Shown: in pieces, positions 25,752-38,079 of the stretch
Numbering within the stretch: the first letter of the stretch is position 1
Layout of the letters: each line of letters starts with the position of its first letter
Assembly (NCBI RefSeq): GCF_014839805.1
Contig: NC_051120.1
Span: 8,804,001 to 8,868,000, forward strand
Direction of reading: 5' to 3'
Length of the DNA stretch: 64,000 bases
Origin: Manduca sexta
Taxonomy: Eukaryota; Arthropoda; Insecta; Lepidoptera; Sphingidae
The notes under the pieces: generated by a model
What the model saw: the letters and a program-made list of their open reading frames with translations, nothing else
Told to the model about the DNA's origin: nothing
Database searches by the model: none
Program-made: the position numbers and the translations under genes

Positions 25752-26050
25752 AGTGTTAGGTTTTTCATATGTGAGAGCCCGCCTTGGTAGGTACTACCGC
25801 AATGACTATTTCTACCGCTAAGCAGTAGTGTGTAGTCACTGTTCTGTTCCGGTTTGAAGGATACTGTAGCCAGTGTAACTACTGGACATAATAACACAAC
25901 ATCTCATGTCTCAGGATGGCGAGGGCAGTGGAATACCAAACAATAGTATGTAATTCAAGGTGTTAGATGGCGTTTCTACTGTTTATGTGCGGTCGTATCA
26001 CTTACCATCAGGCGAACGGCAAGCTCGTCTCGTCATTTAAAGCAATAAAA
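25752..26050 (+). mobile_element. rep-D copy, near full length
   Basis: From GTTAGGTTTTTCATATGTGA to CAGGCGAACGGCAAGCTCG and an AATAAAAGAAAAA tail. Confidence 0.75.
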
Positions 26051-26432
26051 GAAAAATATATAAAGCGAACGTTGGGAAAATTGTCATATAAAAATTTTAC
26101 GCTCATGCGATGGTTACTAAGTCTACTGTGAAAAACAAAACATCAATGTAAAATACTTTATACTTTTTCCATATCTTGATTTGCACGTTTTTAGTGCGCA
26201 TATTTTATTTGTAAATATGTTATTTTTGTTTTAATACCTAAGGACGCCGTGACATCTTGTCACACGGATATTTCAAATAAGACAGCGACTTATCCAATTG
26301 GCAATAATATTTGGAGCACTAATTACATTTCATTGGCTAAAGCCAGGTATCAGTGCGGTTAGTGTTAATGTCAATATAATTACACTTCATTAGCAATGAC
26401 GTTGATGAGATTGAAATTATGTCATTAACTTA

Positions 26433-26730
26433 TCTTACTAATATTATAAATGAAATAGTAAAAACGTTTGGATGTTTGTTAGTAGTGAACGCAGAAACAA
26501 CTGAACGGATTTGGATTAAATTTGGCTCACAGGTAGATCATGTCCTGGATTAAAATATGGACTAATTTTTATCCTAGTAATTAAATACCATGGGAAATAA
26601 AGGATTTCATCAAATTGTTTAATAGATGGCGCTGGTGTCACAGGTGGCGCTTTGATCTCTAGTATTTTAATGACTTTTGTAGTGGGAAGTTATTTTTACG
26701 CGTTTAATGTCGCGAGCAATACTTACTTTC
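26433..26730 (+). mobile_element. Probable Helitron relic
   Basis: Starts TCTTACTAATATTATAAATG after A, with the usual AACGTTTGGATGTTTGTTAG subterminal motif. The 3' end is degenerate (GTCGCGAGCAATACTTA). Confidence 0.5.
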
Positions 26731-26756
26731 TTCTCTAATAAAATGCTCATTGTGTG

Positions 26757-27057
26757 TGTTTAGTAAATCACCCACTGCTGGACACGGGCCTCCTCTATTA
26801 CTGGGAGAGATTAGGCGTTAGTCTACCACGCTGGCCTAGTGCAGAATGGCAGACTGGACATACTCTCAAAATTCTTATAGAGAACTACTCAGGTATGTAC
26901 GTTTCCTCACGATGTTCTCCTTTATCGTTAAAGCAAACGATAATTCATAAAGAATACAGACATTACTTTAAAAAAGCCAGAGGTGCGTACCCTTCAGTTT
27001 TAAAACGACTTTCGTGTCGGCAGTCTGTTCTACTCTCAACTAGGCTATCAAGGCTAT
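26757..27057 (-). mobile_element. rep-A SINE copy
   Basis: Minus-strand copy from CACCCACTGCTGGACACGGG to the head antisense CAACTAGGCTATC. Confidence 0.76.
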
Positions 27058-27164
27058 GTTAATCAAGTACATAACGGGTAAAAGGCTAATTGACTTATGC
27101 GACATTTTTAGACACAAACTTTCATTCATTTTAAAAATAGCAAGTTTTTCTTCGTTTTTTTTTT

Positions 27165-27430
27165 TAATTTAATAACATTTTTCGAAAAAAAACATCGTCG
27201 CTTAAGTCAAATTGCCTTTTAAACTCGTAAAAATGTTTCAAAAAATTGTCGCTTAAGTCAAATTGCCTTTTAAACTCGTAAAAATGTTTCAAAAAATTGT
27301 CGCTTAAGTCAATTTTCCTTTTAAACTTCTTAATTTTTTTCAGTAAATTGTCGCTTAAGACAATTTGCCTTTTAAACTTCTTAATTTTTTTCAATAAAAT
27401 TGTCGCTTAAATCATTTAACCTTTCAACCG
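27165..27430. repeat. 51-bp minisatellite, about five units
   Basis: TCGCTTAAG or a variant starts at 27198, 27249, 27300, 27351 and 27403. Spacing is 51, 51, 51 and 52. The unit is a multiple of three, so one minus-strand frame stays open as a 17-residue repeat (KHFYEFKRQFDLSDNFL); no other coding evidence. Confidence 0.9.
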
Positions 27431-27849
27431 TCGATAAATATCTCGAAAACTAGTCTTAGAGAAAAGAAAATATAAATGACTAGGTTAATATTTTTTCCTG
27501 TCAGTCTAGATCGTATCAACGGCGGCCATTACGCCCAACACACGAAGCCAATGAGCCGGGACAGTTTTCGTGATCGTTAACTGCAAGAAATACTATGGGC
27601 CTTGTTCCGAATTAATTGTTCAAGTAATCTTGATTTACCGACCTAGATGTTCGGTGACCTTAAGTACTATTATTGTTTGAAAATGTGTTTGATTTAGTAT
27701 GTTTTCATATGTTTAGGTTGATGTTCCTTTCCTTATAACAATATAGTTAATGCTTATTCTTCCAGTCTGATTTCTTTATCGTTACATATTAATGTAATGC
27801 ATAAATATTTATTTCAGTCTATTTATTTATTTATTTGTAATAAGGTACA

Positions 27850-28025
27850 CCAGATGCGCTTGTCGGACCAAATCCGCTCCGCTCTTGACAGCAACATGTA
27901 TGAAGCAATCCACGTTGCAGAGACTCGGCACCATTGGCGCAGTATAGTCCGGAATAAAATGATCCGTGTAGGAGGTCACGACCCTCAGCATTGAGGACAT
28001 CGACGCAAGAAGAAGAAGAAGAACA
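27850..28025 (+). mobile_element. RTE-like LINE C-terminus with AAG tail
   Basis: DQIRSALDSNMYEAIHVAE, then HHWRSIVRNK and GGHDPQH and a stop, followed by an AAGAAGAAGAAG tail typical of RTE-like elements. Confidence 0.75.
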
Positions 28026-28289
28026 CCAACAGCAATATACCTATATTACATCAATCAATATTAAAAAAAGCAATAAGATACAGCATCTGATATGTGTGCT
28101 ACTAATAGGTGAACATAGCATTTATCACTAACAACATATTGAATTAAAATCTAAAACATAATAATAGGAGGTAGAAAAGAAAATTATAAAGTACTAAAAA
28201 TATGAAATCAATGAGGAACGATTATATACTAATTAATGTGTCGATAAACACTATTGTAAACAATGTCATACAATTGGTATCAGAATTAT

Positions 28290-28750
28290 TGTCCCACGTA
28301 AGTGTGTCACATTTCGGCATCAGCCTATTTTAAACTTTCTCTCTGATCGGTCCCTCATATCTGAGGATCGTGGTCAGCATCAGGGTTACAACAGATGAAC
28401 TGCCTCCACCGGTTTCTGTCCAGCGCGTATCTTACGGTTGTGTAGAATTTAGAGATCAATGAGTCTTTTACTTGGTCGGTTCATCTCGTTGGTATACGAA
28501 CACGCAATTTTCTGCCTTCGGTGTTCCCCACCACAATCAGTTTTTCTAAATTTTCATCGCCATTACATTGTCTGGACAAAATATGAGAGAATGCGTTGTT
28601 GGCATCAAACAGGCTTACTATTACTTACATTGGCTGTTTTGGACAGGCCGGCATAATTGTGCCGACTGACAAGGCATCAACTCTAGTCAACAGTATCTGG
28701 ACCTCACTTACCATCAGGTACAGTGAGGTTACTTGGTTCTGGTCGTGAAA
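28290..28750 (+). mobile_element. rep-C copy split by a LINE tail
   Basis: GTCCCACGTAAGTGTGTCAC at the left and GGCCGGCATAATTGTGCC to CATCAGGTACAGTGAGG at the right match rep-C. The minus-strand LINE fragment 28340-28642 lies between. Confidence 0.65.
28340..28642 (-). mobile_element. RTE-like LINE C-terminal remnant
   Basis: Minus-strand reading shows ENLEKLIVVGNTEGRKLRVR, then TDQVKDSLISKFYTTVRYAL and DRNRWRQFI, the typical tail of RTE-like reverse transcriptase ORFs. Stops and substitutions show it is dead. Confidence 0.65.
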
Positions 28751-29109
28751 AAATAAAACATTCGAAATTTTCGACAAGAGACCAGGACTCCTTGAGTTTT
28801 TTTAATACAATATATTTATTAAGGTTAAAAAGACTATTTCGCTAATTAAAAAAGTACGTAAATATAAAAAATATAAAAAACTTCACGGGTTATTTAGATT
28901 AGTGTAAAAGGGTAGGGAATGAACCAGAACATTTTACTTTGACCAAGTGTTTAATTCTAGCAAATTAATTACAACTTCAGCTATTCTAGATATTTACTTA
29001 CTGTTAATTAAACCTTACTACTTTTTAGAATAAGATTCAATTCCGTATAAATAGACATTAACTTCGGAAGCAGATGGCCAGGTTAATAAAATACAATAAA
29101 GTATGAGAT

Positions 29110-29975
29110 AAGTTTTTTTTATTTATACGAGCACTGCAAAGTAACGCACTGTACCTTTTTATTTTTTTCTTTTTTTTTTTTTTTTTTTCGCGGTGAAAGT
29201 GCCTTATTACTACCGCCCAGCCTTCGTGGGGGGCGACTGAGCGGTTATGCTGGGGTAACCGTGCCTTACGGCCCGGCGTTGAGCCGCCCGGATTTGATGA
29301 TGACCTTCGGGCGACCGCCGGGCCGAGTCCCTAACCCTATATACAACTTAACCTATGCACGGCCTACCAGCTAAAACTCCGCGGTGACCCTCTTCGGCGC
29401 ATTAGGGACGGCTGCGGGCTTCCTCTGATATTGAAGTGTCTAGTCTGCGACCGCAGCCGCCCCTGCGCGGTGCCGCCTTGCGGCCCGTCTCCTATGGGGG
29501 GGGGGGGACTCAGAAGCCCCCGCGCACCGAAGGACGCCCTCGGCGTCTACGGCAGCGTGAGGCCAACTACACACTGCCGTCCATCCCGGGGTCAACCGAC
29601 AAATGTGCAAAGATGCACAGAAATGCACTAGGGCGGACAGCCCCCTGCTGCCCGCCGACGACCCCCTTCGTGGCCCCTATTAGTCGCCTCTTACGACAGG
29701 CAGGGGATACCGTGGTGGAATTCTCCAAACGCCCCCATTCCACAGGGCGGAACGCACTGTACCTGATGGTAAGTGGAGTGGGGTCCAAAAGAATGGCGAC
29801 TGAAGAGAGATGATTACCCCTCGACATTCGACACAATTATGCCGGCCTGCTGAAAATACACAAGCAGATCCCAGAACGTGACACACTTATGTGGGCCACT
29901 ATGGCTGGTTTTAACAACTTCTGTACGGTGGTCGCTATTCGAACGGATATAAAATATATCCTACCACCAGCATGT
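29110..29975 (-). mobile_element. rep-C copy split by a LINE 3' end
   Basis: Minus-strand rep-C at about 29110-29142 and 29751-29975 (antisense GGTAAGTGGAGTGGGGTCC, ending near GGATATAAAATATATCCTAC). The inserted LINE at 29157-29750 is bracketed by a 14-bp duplication of rep-C sequence. Confidence 0.75.
29157..29750 (-). mobile_element. 5'-truncated non-LTR LINE with polyA and 14-bp duplication
   Basis: GC-rich block on the minus strand ending in a polyA tail (plus-strand T-run 29157-29188). Flanked by AACGCACTGTACCT at 29143-29156 and 29751-29764. It shares its end, including GGGACTCGGCCCGGCGGTCG, with the plus-strand copy at 19.16-19.37 kb. No intact ORF; the short ORFs on both strands here are incidental to base composition. 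Confidence 0.8.
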
Positions 29976-30122
29976 GGATAATAGTCTAAAAAGAAACACC
30001 TGACTTGCCCGTTACTAAAATGTGGTATTTAATATAGCTAGAGTCTCTATTGCTATCGCAACCCGAGACGGAAATAAAAGTTCGGTAAATATAGTACTAG
30101 TTTGAGTATGTTTTAGCCTATG

Positions 30123-30125
<3 letters not shown>

Positions 30126-30199
<74 letters not shown>
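30126..30199. repeat. (TA)n microsatellite, about 74 bp
   Basis: Pure TA run at the broken 5' edge of the rep-E copy. A minus-strand ORF through it, encoding alternating Tyr-Ile, is an artefact. Confidence 0.95.
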
Positions 30200-30203
<4 letters not shown>

Positions 30204-30429
30204 AACTGACCTGTAACCCATTCGAACTGATTTTAGCATGGTGTCAATATTGATGCTTTTGGTTGTGTACGGAGTGGCGCTCATAATATAAAAACGCGAG
30301 TCTAAGTGAAAACCTGGATGTCAATAAAAAATATTAGTGAAATAAGTAAAATTATTTGTTGTATAACTGTGAATTAATAGGTTATAACAGTGACGTTTTG
30401 GTTGCCATTATAGTTCAGATTTTGAACAA

Positions 30430-30817
<388 letters not shown>

Positions 30818-31284
30818 TAGTTTATAAATGGACGTTCGTGTCTATAGAATATACGTCAATGCTAATAACCTTATTTAGGGTTCCCTTTCAAAAACTTTTA
30901 CCCTTAACCACTGCTGTATAAAATAAAACAAGCTAAAATATATGCACAAAATCACTGGCTTTATGTTAAACAGTTTCTGAACTTAAGCCTTTTGATCAAC
31001 GGAGAAAATGTTGAAAAACATTAAAGTAAGATTCTTTGCTTTATGCGGCTGGAAGATTTGTGCCGTCTTGTACCGCTTCCGTGACGCTCTTAAATGTCTT
31101 TTTAGAGTCTATGAAGAATTTTACAGGACCATGCTACGGCGAAATAAAGTCTGGAATATGTTAATTTTTAAATTTCCATCTTGTGTAGGACTTTGACGGC
31201 TTAGCTATAGGTTATCTGTATTCTTTAGGAGGTAATTGGTTTGTTTATTAAGACATTATATTTTGATTTAGTATTACGTGTTAA

Positions 31285-31530
31285 AGCGTAGTCTGTTGGT
31301 GGTAGGATATTTGTATATCCGTCCGGATAGAGACCATCGTACGCAAGCGGCCGACATAGTGGCCAACGTAAGTGTGTCGCGTTCCGGAATCAGTCTGTAT
31401 ATAGGTCTTAATAGCCGGCATAATTGTGTCAACTGCCAAGGGGTAATTATCTCTTGTCAGTCGCCAGTCTATTGTACCCCAATCCATTTATTATTAGGTG
31501 CAGTGGCGTTACTTTGCCAACTAGGTTTCG
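31285..31530 (+). mobile_element. rep-C copy
   Basis: From TGGTGGTAGGATATTTGTA through CCGGCATAATTGTGTCAAC to TATTAGGTGCAGTGGCG. Confidence 0.75.
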
Positions 31531-31968
31531 AGTTAATATTACTAGACGGTTCTTAGCAAATTGTAGGCTAGATGTGCCACATTGAGAAGTATTGACATAC
31601 TAATGTGAATACATCTTAAAATCTCCCAAAATATTCCAAATTAACTGACCGAATTGCCGTTCCCATGTCTATGTAATAAAAAAATGTAACCAGACAAAAC
31701 ATTAATTTTAGGTCAGACTATTTACACCACGCAACACTAGTTTCGCATAAGCCCTCAAAACTTCAAGTATTACTATTTCATGTAGAATATTCGCCCAACT
31801 TCCATCCGAGTAACTAAATTAGCTTGCAAACAAACAACGTGAAATACACACGAATACTGTATGAGCTTGAGAACCGCAATTAAATTAAAAAGCCTCGTTA
31901 AACTAACGCTACCTTTCAACAACAGAGTATGGTTTTAATCTCATTGGAATTTAACCAAATTTTTATTA

Positions 31969-32137
31969 CTATCTTTTGCTTGCGGGTTCGTCTGTGAGAC
32001 GTACGTTTCTGGGATAAAAAGCCTATATTCAGGAGTAATTTAGCTTCCTATTAGTGAAAAAAATTTCACAATCGGTTTAGTATTTCTTGAGATTAGAGTG
32101 TTCAAACAAACACATCGGCTTTATATATTAATATAGA
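31969..32137 (-). mobile_element. Short Helitron relic
   Basis: Minus strand starts TCTATATTAATATATAAAG and ends with a degenerate ACCCGCAAGCAAAAGATAG. Confidence 0.6.
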
Positions 32138-32452
32138 TTATCAAAATTCAATATTGCTAGGTAATAGTGGAGAATTTGCAAATAGGTCATTGATAGTAAG
32201 TGATACCTGCCAATATACTTCTTATAGTGTTACAGGGATTATATATGTCAATTTTAAGAAAATAAATTGAAGATAATAATTTGGCGGGAGATGGGATCGC
32301 CTGGTGGATACTTATTCAGTTTATTTTTGGTTCAATAAATGTTGGGTATAGTTTTCTACTAGTGTCGTTCATGAAGATCTCTTGGGGAGTGAATCATTGT
32401 GATTAAATTATTAGGGTAATTTAGTTTATTTTATTTTTATAGGATTATACCA

Positions 32453-32708
32453 CTTACTGGTTGTAGGATATATTTTATATCCGCCCGGATACCGACCTCC
32501 GAGCACAAGGTGTTAAAACCCGCCATATTGGGCCACTTAAGTGTATCGCTCCGGGATGAGACTATGTATATATCGGTTCCAACAGGCCGGCATAATTGTG
32601 TCGACTGTCGAGGAGTAATCCTCTCTCGTCAGTCGACATTCTATTGGACCTCACTCCACTGATCATCACGTTCAGTGAAGTCACTTTGTCATGACCGCAA
32701 AAAAACAA
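32453..32708 (+). mobile_element. rep-C copy
   Basis: From TGGTTGTAGGATATATTTT through AACAGGCCGGCATAATTG to the CACTTTGTCATGACC tail. Confidence 0.78.
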
Positions 32709-33004
32709 CTATCAGATTCCTATAATATGTTGTAAATAACTTATGCTTATTTTGACTAAAATTTACAGTAGTTTCTCATTTCTCTCTTTTCCAATTACAA
32801 CCGTATCTGCAAAAACCTGCATTGCAACAGAAAGATGACACTACTAGCAAATGTAAACGAAAGAAACTCTAGTAGTTTAATCAACGCGAGCCCGAAACGA
32901 GTTGTAAGGTAATGATAAAAGTTTCAGAACTCGCTGCAGGTGTATTGAAACTGACAGTACTTTTAGTTCAGCAAACGAGTGTGGTAGGTAAGGTGGTTCA
33001 CCTA

Positions 33005-33310
33005 CTATACACACACCACACCTCCTCGTATGGGTAGGCAGAGTGGTAAACATTTTTCGCTACGTGAGGGTAAAGCTAGACCGTCGCAGGTAAGATGGTG
33101 TATACATTCACGCCTCCTCGTAGGAGTAGGCAGAGTCGGAAACAGGGCAAATATTTTCACGAAGTGCAATATCGGGCACAAGCTAGACATTCGTAGTTAA
33201 AGTGGTTTATACACATTACGCCTCCTCGTAGGGGTAGACAGAGTGGCAAACAGAGCAAAAATTTTTCGCTATTTGCCATAAAGGGCACAAGATACTCCGT
33301 GGTAGTTATA
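33005..33310. repeat. Tandem array, three units of 90-108 bp
   Basis: CCTCCTCGTA recurs at 33023, 33113 and 33221, each followed by GGTAGGCAGAG-like, AAATATTTTTCGCTA-like and CGGGCACAAG-like blocks. The blocks resemble the rep-B 3' half in antisense, so the array probably grew from a rep-B piece. Confidence 0.7.
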
Positions 33311-33514
33311 TTTTAGGCGCTTGTCTCACCGCGACTAATTATCATCTATTTTTGCTTAGGGAAAGAAGCCCAGCCAGTGTGTGAGAGAGAGGAGTTCATG
33401 CCGTACTACTCCCACCCACGACGGAGGCTACACATTTACAGAACAGAAGAGGAAACGAGTGCGACGCTAAGAGTACTACAGCTGTATAACAATACTGTTT
33501 GTAAATTAATACCG

Positions 33515-33742
33515 CCAAAGAGCAATGAGTAGTCACTGTTGTGTTTCGATTTTGTATAATAGCCAATGTAACTACTGGACACAATAAACTTAACAGCTCA
33601 TGTCTCAGGACGGCGAGCGCAGTGGAATACCAAACAATACTTTGTCAAGCAAAGTGTAGGCTGGTGTTTTTACTGTTTATGGGTGGTCGAATCGCTTACT
33701 ATCAGGCGGACAGCAAGCTCGTCATTCATAGAAATAAAAAAA
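33515..33742 (+). mobile_element. rep-D copy, 5' truncated
   Basis: From GCAATGAGTAGTCACTGTTG to CAGGCGGACAGCAAGCTCGT and AATAAAAAAAC. Confidence 0.72.
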
Positions 33743-33854
33743 CGGGTTTATCGGCAAATATACATCGTTATAACCGCATACCCTTGAGCTTAGAGTATTG
33801 GCATTGCCATCCTTCCCCTCGTGTAATCCAGCAATTAAGGGTAGAAGGCGGACT

Positions 33855-33902
33855 GTGAAAATAGTTATCCCGGAAAAACTATCACGCGAGCGAAGCCGCT
33901 GG
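33855..33902 (+). mobile_element. Helitron 3' end fragment
   Basis: TTATCCCGGAAAAAC, then the hairpin CGCGAGCGAAGCCGCTGGC, AAAGG and CTAG before T. The 5' part is not found; rep-D lies just upstream. Confidence 0.6.
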
Positions 33903-35772
33903 CAAAGGCTAGTCCGATATAGAATGGAAGCATGCAATTGTCATCAAGCGATACGCTGACATCTTAAATTGTCTCTGAGAATTCAATTGTCACTAACGCA
34001 ATGTGCTTCAGTTTTAAATAGTTATTTCTACTGGGACCGAGTTCAATCGGTTGGTAAATGGATGCTCTAAGCTCTTGATAGCCGTGGGTAGTACATACAT
34101 TTACACTGTGACACACGGATAACATGTTTATACAATTTTTTAAGGGAAACTTCTTTAGAATCGTGATTTGAAACGTAATGAAACGAAAATGTATCACGAT
34201 AAAGAAATACATAAGTGAATAGGATTAAATCGGCGAGAGAATGAGATAGAATATTAATATTTTATTTTTGTTTGTCTTTGTGCGTTGCTTCATAGCGCCC
34301 CCACTTGCGTCTACTAAGTATTGTCCATATGTATGGGCCTTGTGTAGTGGGATAGTGGGTATAGGTATCTAATTCTATAGGTATATTGTTCTAACGTTGC
34401 TTCTGGTCGGAGCGTTCTACGTGTATCTATATTATCTTAGTATGTGTTTAATATGATGTGTTTGCGCCTGCGTATTAAAGCTCTAGTAGAAAGCAAGCGT
34501 CTTGTATTATTAGCTTTGTATCTTCATTTATGTGAGTATTTTAATCTCACTAATAAATTAAGTTTTCAAGTAGATATATATTTTATTTCAGACACGATAA
34601 ATGACTACCTTGCAAAACATAATGCCAGATAGAGTATCGAATGCCCATAGATGGCTATCTTATGCCACGAAATCTGTAGACCGATACACTTATCTGTGTA
34701 TGGCGGAGCTTCCACTAGCAATTTTGGTGTTTTTATAACTATACACATTATAAAACAAATTCCTCAAAAGCTGTCTGTCTATGTTTTCTCAAAATCTACT
34801 GAACGAATTTTTGTAAGATTTTTACTAAAAGATAGTGGCAATTCTAGGGAAGGTTTAGGTTACTAATACTACCTATCTACATTACGGTTTATAAAACGAA
34901 AAAAAACAGGAAATAATATTCAGAGTTTGTTAACTTGAAATCCATTTATTTATAAACTGACATTACACTAAAAACAAATAATTACACAAAGACAAACCAA
35001 CCAGTATTGCAAACATTATAGGTATTCATAGCGCCCTCTATACGACACTAACGCCATCTATGTAAAAACCAAATTAAACAATTCTATTATTTCCTATAGC
35101 AACAAATTATCGGGATAATCCAATATTTACCAAATTTAAACTACTAAAACAGCGAGAAACGAACACATGATTAGAGACTAGCATGCGCGGTAAACATTTA
35201 GGCAGTGTGTCACTTTGTAGTCAAAGGCTAGCAAATTAACGCGTGCTCAACAATTTAACCAACAGTTTTAGATTAAAGGCACCGACATAGTGTTGTGTTA
35301 AGACATGCGCTTTATTATTTTGCTTCGGTTGTTATTCTAACAGACATAGACGGGTGAGAGTTTATGTTTCGTATTACTTTGCAGTAGAAGGTAGTAGAGA
35401 ATGTAAGTCGAATTATTTATTAAAAAAAATTCAGTAGGACTAGGAGTCTTAAACAAAATAATAAAATTTATACGCAAATATACCTCAGTAAATTCATATA
35501 AAAGGAAAGAAAATCATAATGCAGTGTTTAACACATTTTAGCGATAACATTTTGGCTTGTGCATTAAAAATCTGTGCAATGTCACACTATGCAAAGTCCT
35601 GTGATTAAAACCCGTGCCACAGAACGCTGCAACTGAACGTTTAATTCGCTACGCCTTTTCAATGCAGTAGTATCAAAATATCAGTATCGTAATGGAGCAT
35701 TCCTATTGTCAAAATTATTTTCATAGAAACCCTACCACATACATAATATAAAATATAATTAGCACAGCATTT

Positions 35773-36078
35773 ACCTGGCGATAGCCTAGTTCGGTGTGGA
35801 AGGGACTGCCGAGATGAGTGTCCCCACGTTCAAATACCAAGCGCACATATCTCAGACTTTTTTAAAATTATGTGTGTAATCTTTGTGAATTATATTTAAC
35901 GGTCAAGGAAAACATCATGAGGAAACCTGCATACCTAAGAAGTTCTCTCTAAAAATTTTGAGGGTGTGCAAAGTCTACCAATCCGCACTAGGCCAGCGTG
36001 GTTGACTAAGGCCTAATCCCTCTCAGTAGTAGAAGAGACCCGTGCCTAGCAGTGAGAAAGTTTATAATAAAAGTCTGA
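35773..36078 (+). mobile_element. rep-A SINE, near full length
   Basis: Plus-strand head CTGGCGATAGCCTAGTTCGG, B-box-like GTTCAAATACC, body to AGTCTGATATTATTATA. Confidence 0.8.
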
Positions 36079-36239
36079 TATTATTATATACCGCACTTTG
36101 AAATTTGCCAACAAAATCGAATATCCGAAGCGCGTTCTCAGACGCGCGTTATTGCTTAGTTTATGTCTATTGCTGTTGTTAACGGAGTATGAGCAGTTAC
36201 GCTTCAAAGGATTTTGTTGGAGCAAGTATGTATAATGAT

Positions 36240-36292
36240 TTTATGTTTACGCGAATGTTAGGCATTGAAATAAAACTATTTTTCCGGATTTT
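36240..36292 (+). mobile_element. rep-G fragment
   Basis: TTTATGTTTACGCGAATGTT to TTTCCGGATTTTAT. Adjoins a rep-C copy. Confidence 0.55.
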
Positions 36293-36455
36293 ATATTGGA
36301 ACTATACTATCGGTCTGTTGGAACCAGATATATCTGGTTGCGTTGCGTAACGCGACACACTTACGCGGGCCACTATGGCGGGTTTAAACACCTTGTGTAA
36401 GGTCGGATTCCGGATGGATATAAAATATATCCAACCTCCAGCAATGATCTAATAA
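36293..36455 (-). mobile_element. rep-C copy, 3' truncated
   Basis: Antisense from CGGTCTGTTGGAACCAGATA to GGATGGATATAAAATATATCC. Confidence 0.7.
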
Positions 36456-37844
36456 TAATTAAATAATGGCATGCATACAAACATTTAAGGATCAAATTTA
36501 ATTATACGAGTAAAAGAAATATATGTTCTAATTTCATATTACTTACGCAAATCAACAGGAACAAATCTATATCGAAACACCAACCTTAAAAACCGGAATC
36601 ACGTACATACGACATCGGCACGTATGACCGGGTCGTTATGACCCCACGTGCAATAGCATAGGACATTACCTAACCCTCCACAGGTGCGGTTCAATGTTTT
36701 TATTTAACTCCGTATTGGCATGATTTTTGTCCAGCTGAGACCTTTATTTTTTCTGGGTTAAAATTCATTCATTTTCCTTGTTTCGAGATATTTCGAGAAA
36801 AAAATCAAGAGCTTAAATGGCAAGTATTTTGTGTGACGTCTCCCAGCCAAAACATTTTTTTTTGTGTTAATGATTGTATTGACAACTGATTTATTTTTCA
36901 ATTATTCTAATCTAAATACTACAATGTCTTTCTCTTTTTTAAAGATAAATTTTGTATTAGTTCTCATTATATTTAATAGTATAATTTAACAATGTACGCA
37001 TTGCTTATAGAATGATGTGTACTCCTTTAAGTTGGTTGTGGATTAGAATATGACCATCGTATACTACTCTTATATAAACTAAAATAAATCTTTAATATTC
37101 CATATAATCTACAATACAATAATAGCATACATTTCTTAAATACTATGAGATGAGTAAGGAGGAAGAGATTTCCTCAAACCACGACGTCGCGACAACACCA
37201 CTATATTCTCTTCCTACTCGGAATAGGGCAAAGTTAGACCAAATTTACAATAAATAATTTGGTTATATTTTTTTAATGGTCAATTGTTATTTTTTTTTAA
37301 GAAACGAATGATACAGCCTGTTATATATCTGAGTCCACATAAAGGAAGTTGTAGGCATAGCTAGTCACTAAACAATTGTACAAGTTTGTGACGAGGGTAG
37401 ATGTTAAAAGTATAAATTGCTGGATGGATTTCGATGAAATTGGCACCAACTATCTCTAGTCAAGGATTAACACGAAGGAAATTATTAAAGTAAAGCACAG
37501 TAAGATTTTTAATCAGAAAAAAGGATTTTCATTTCACGCTGCTAGAACGAGCGGCAATTGCATAATTAAACCCAATTCTTTCCACAACACGGTTCAAAAT
37601 TATGTTGAATAAGAGATAGGGACAAAAGCAGGTAAAATAAGAAGATACTAAGAAGATACATTAGACATAGACTCTATTATAATTATTATAAAAGGTACAA
37701 TCAGATGACACGACGTTATTGTTTGAAGCCATAAATAACATTACAGCCATCTTAAAGGGTATCGATATAAAATTTGTAACAGAATGAAGAGCTATTACGG
37801 TTAATACTTTGGAAGACTTTAAGTTTTCAAACAGAGCAGTGAAG

Positions 37845-37965
37845 CCGCTGTGTATAAGTTTGAGAACGTTGTACCCAGTGTAATTACTGGCATTAGGAGA
37901 CTTAACATGTAATGTCTTGTGACAAGCGCACGGGTAACTGCAGTATTTTGTAATTAAGTTCTATA
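37845..37965 (+). mobile_element. rep-D fragment
   Basis: Diverged internal part: GTACCCAGTGTAATTACTGG and GACTTAACATGTAATGTC. Confidence 0.5.
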
Positions 37966-38079
37966 TAGATGCTGTAAGCATGATGTTTACAATTAACTGA
38001 GCAATCTGTGTGTTTTGTGAATGTTTAACATAAAAAATTGAGATTGATTTTTAAATAGGAAATGTAATTTTATTTACAA

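Larger units (their letters stand above)
31540..38079. other. No host gene seen; scattered repeats
   Basis: Outside the repeats listed separately, 33.9-35.7 kb and 36.5-37.8 kb are AT-rich and unrecognised. TTTCTCAAAATCTACTGAAC at about 34785 resembles a Helitron or MITE subterminal part. Confidence 0.5.

Noticed and set aside
27165..27430. CRISPR-like regular repeat spacing
   Set aside because: The units are contiguous near-identical repeats without unique spacers, in a eukaryotic sequence.
29431..29886. Several overlapping GC-rich ORFs on both strands
   Set aside because: They lie inside the polyA-tailed LINE insertion with defined target duplications and are composition artefacts.
30015..30284. 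89-codon minus ORF with a Tyr-Ile repeat
   Set aside because: It is a translation of the TA microsatellite.
31008..31196. 62-codon ORF starting MLKNIKVRFF
   Set aside because: No recognisable domain and isolated; length expected by chance.
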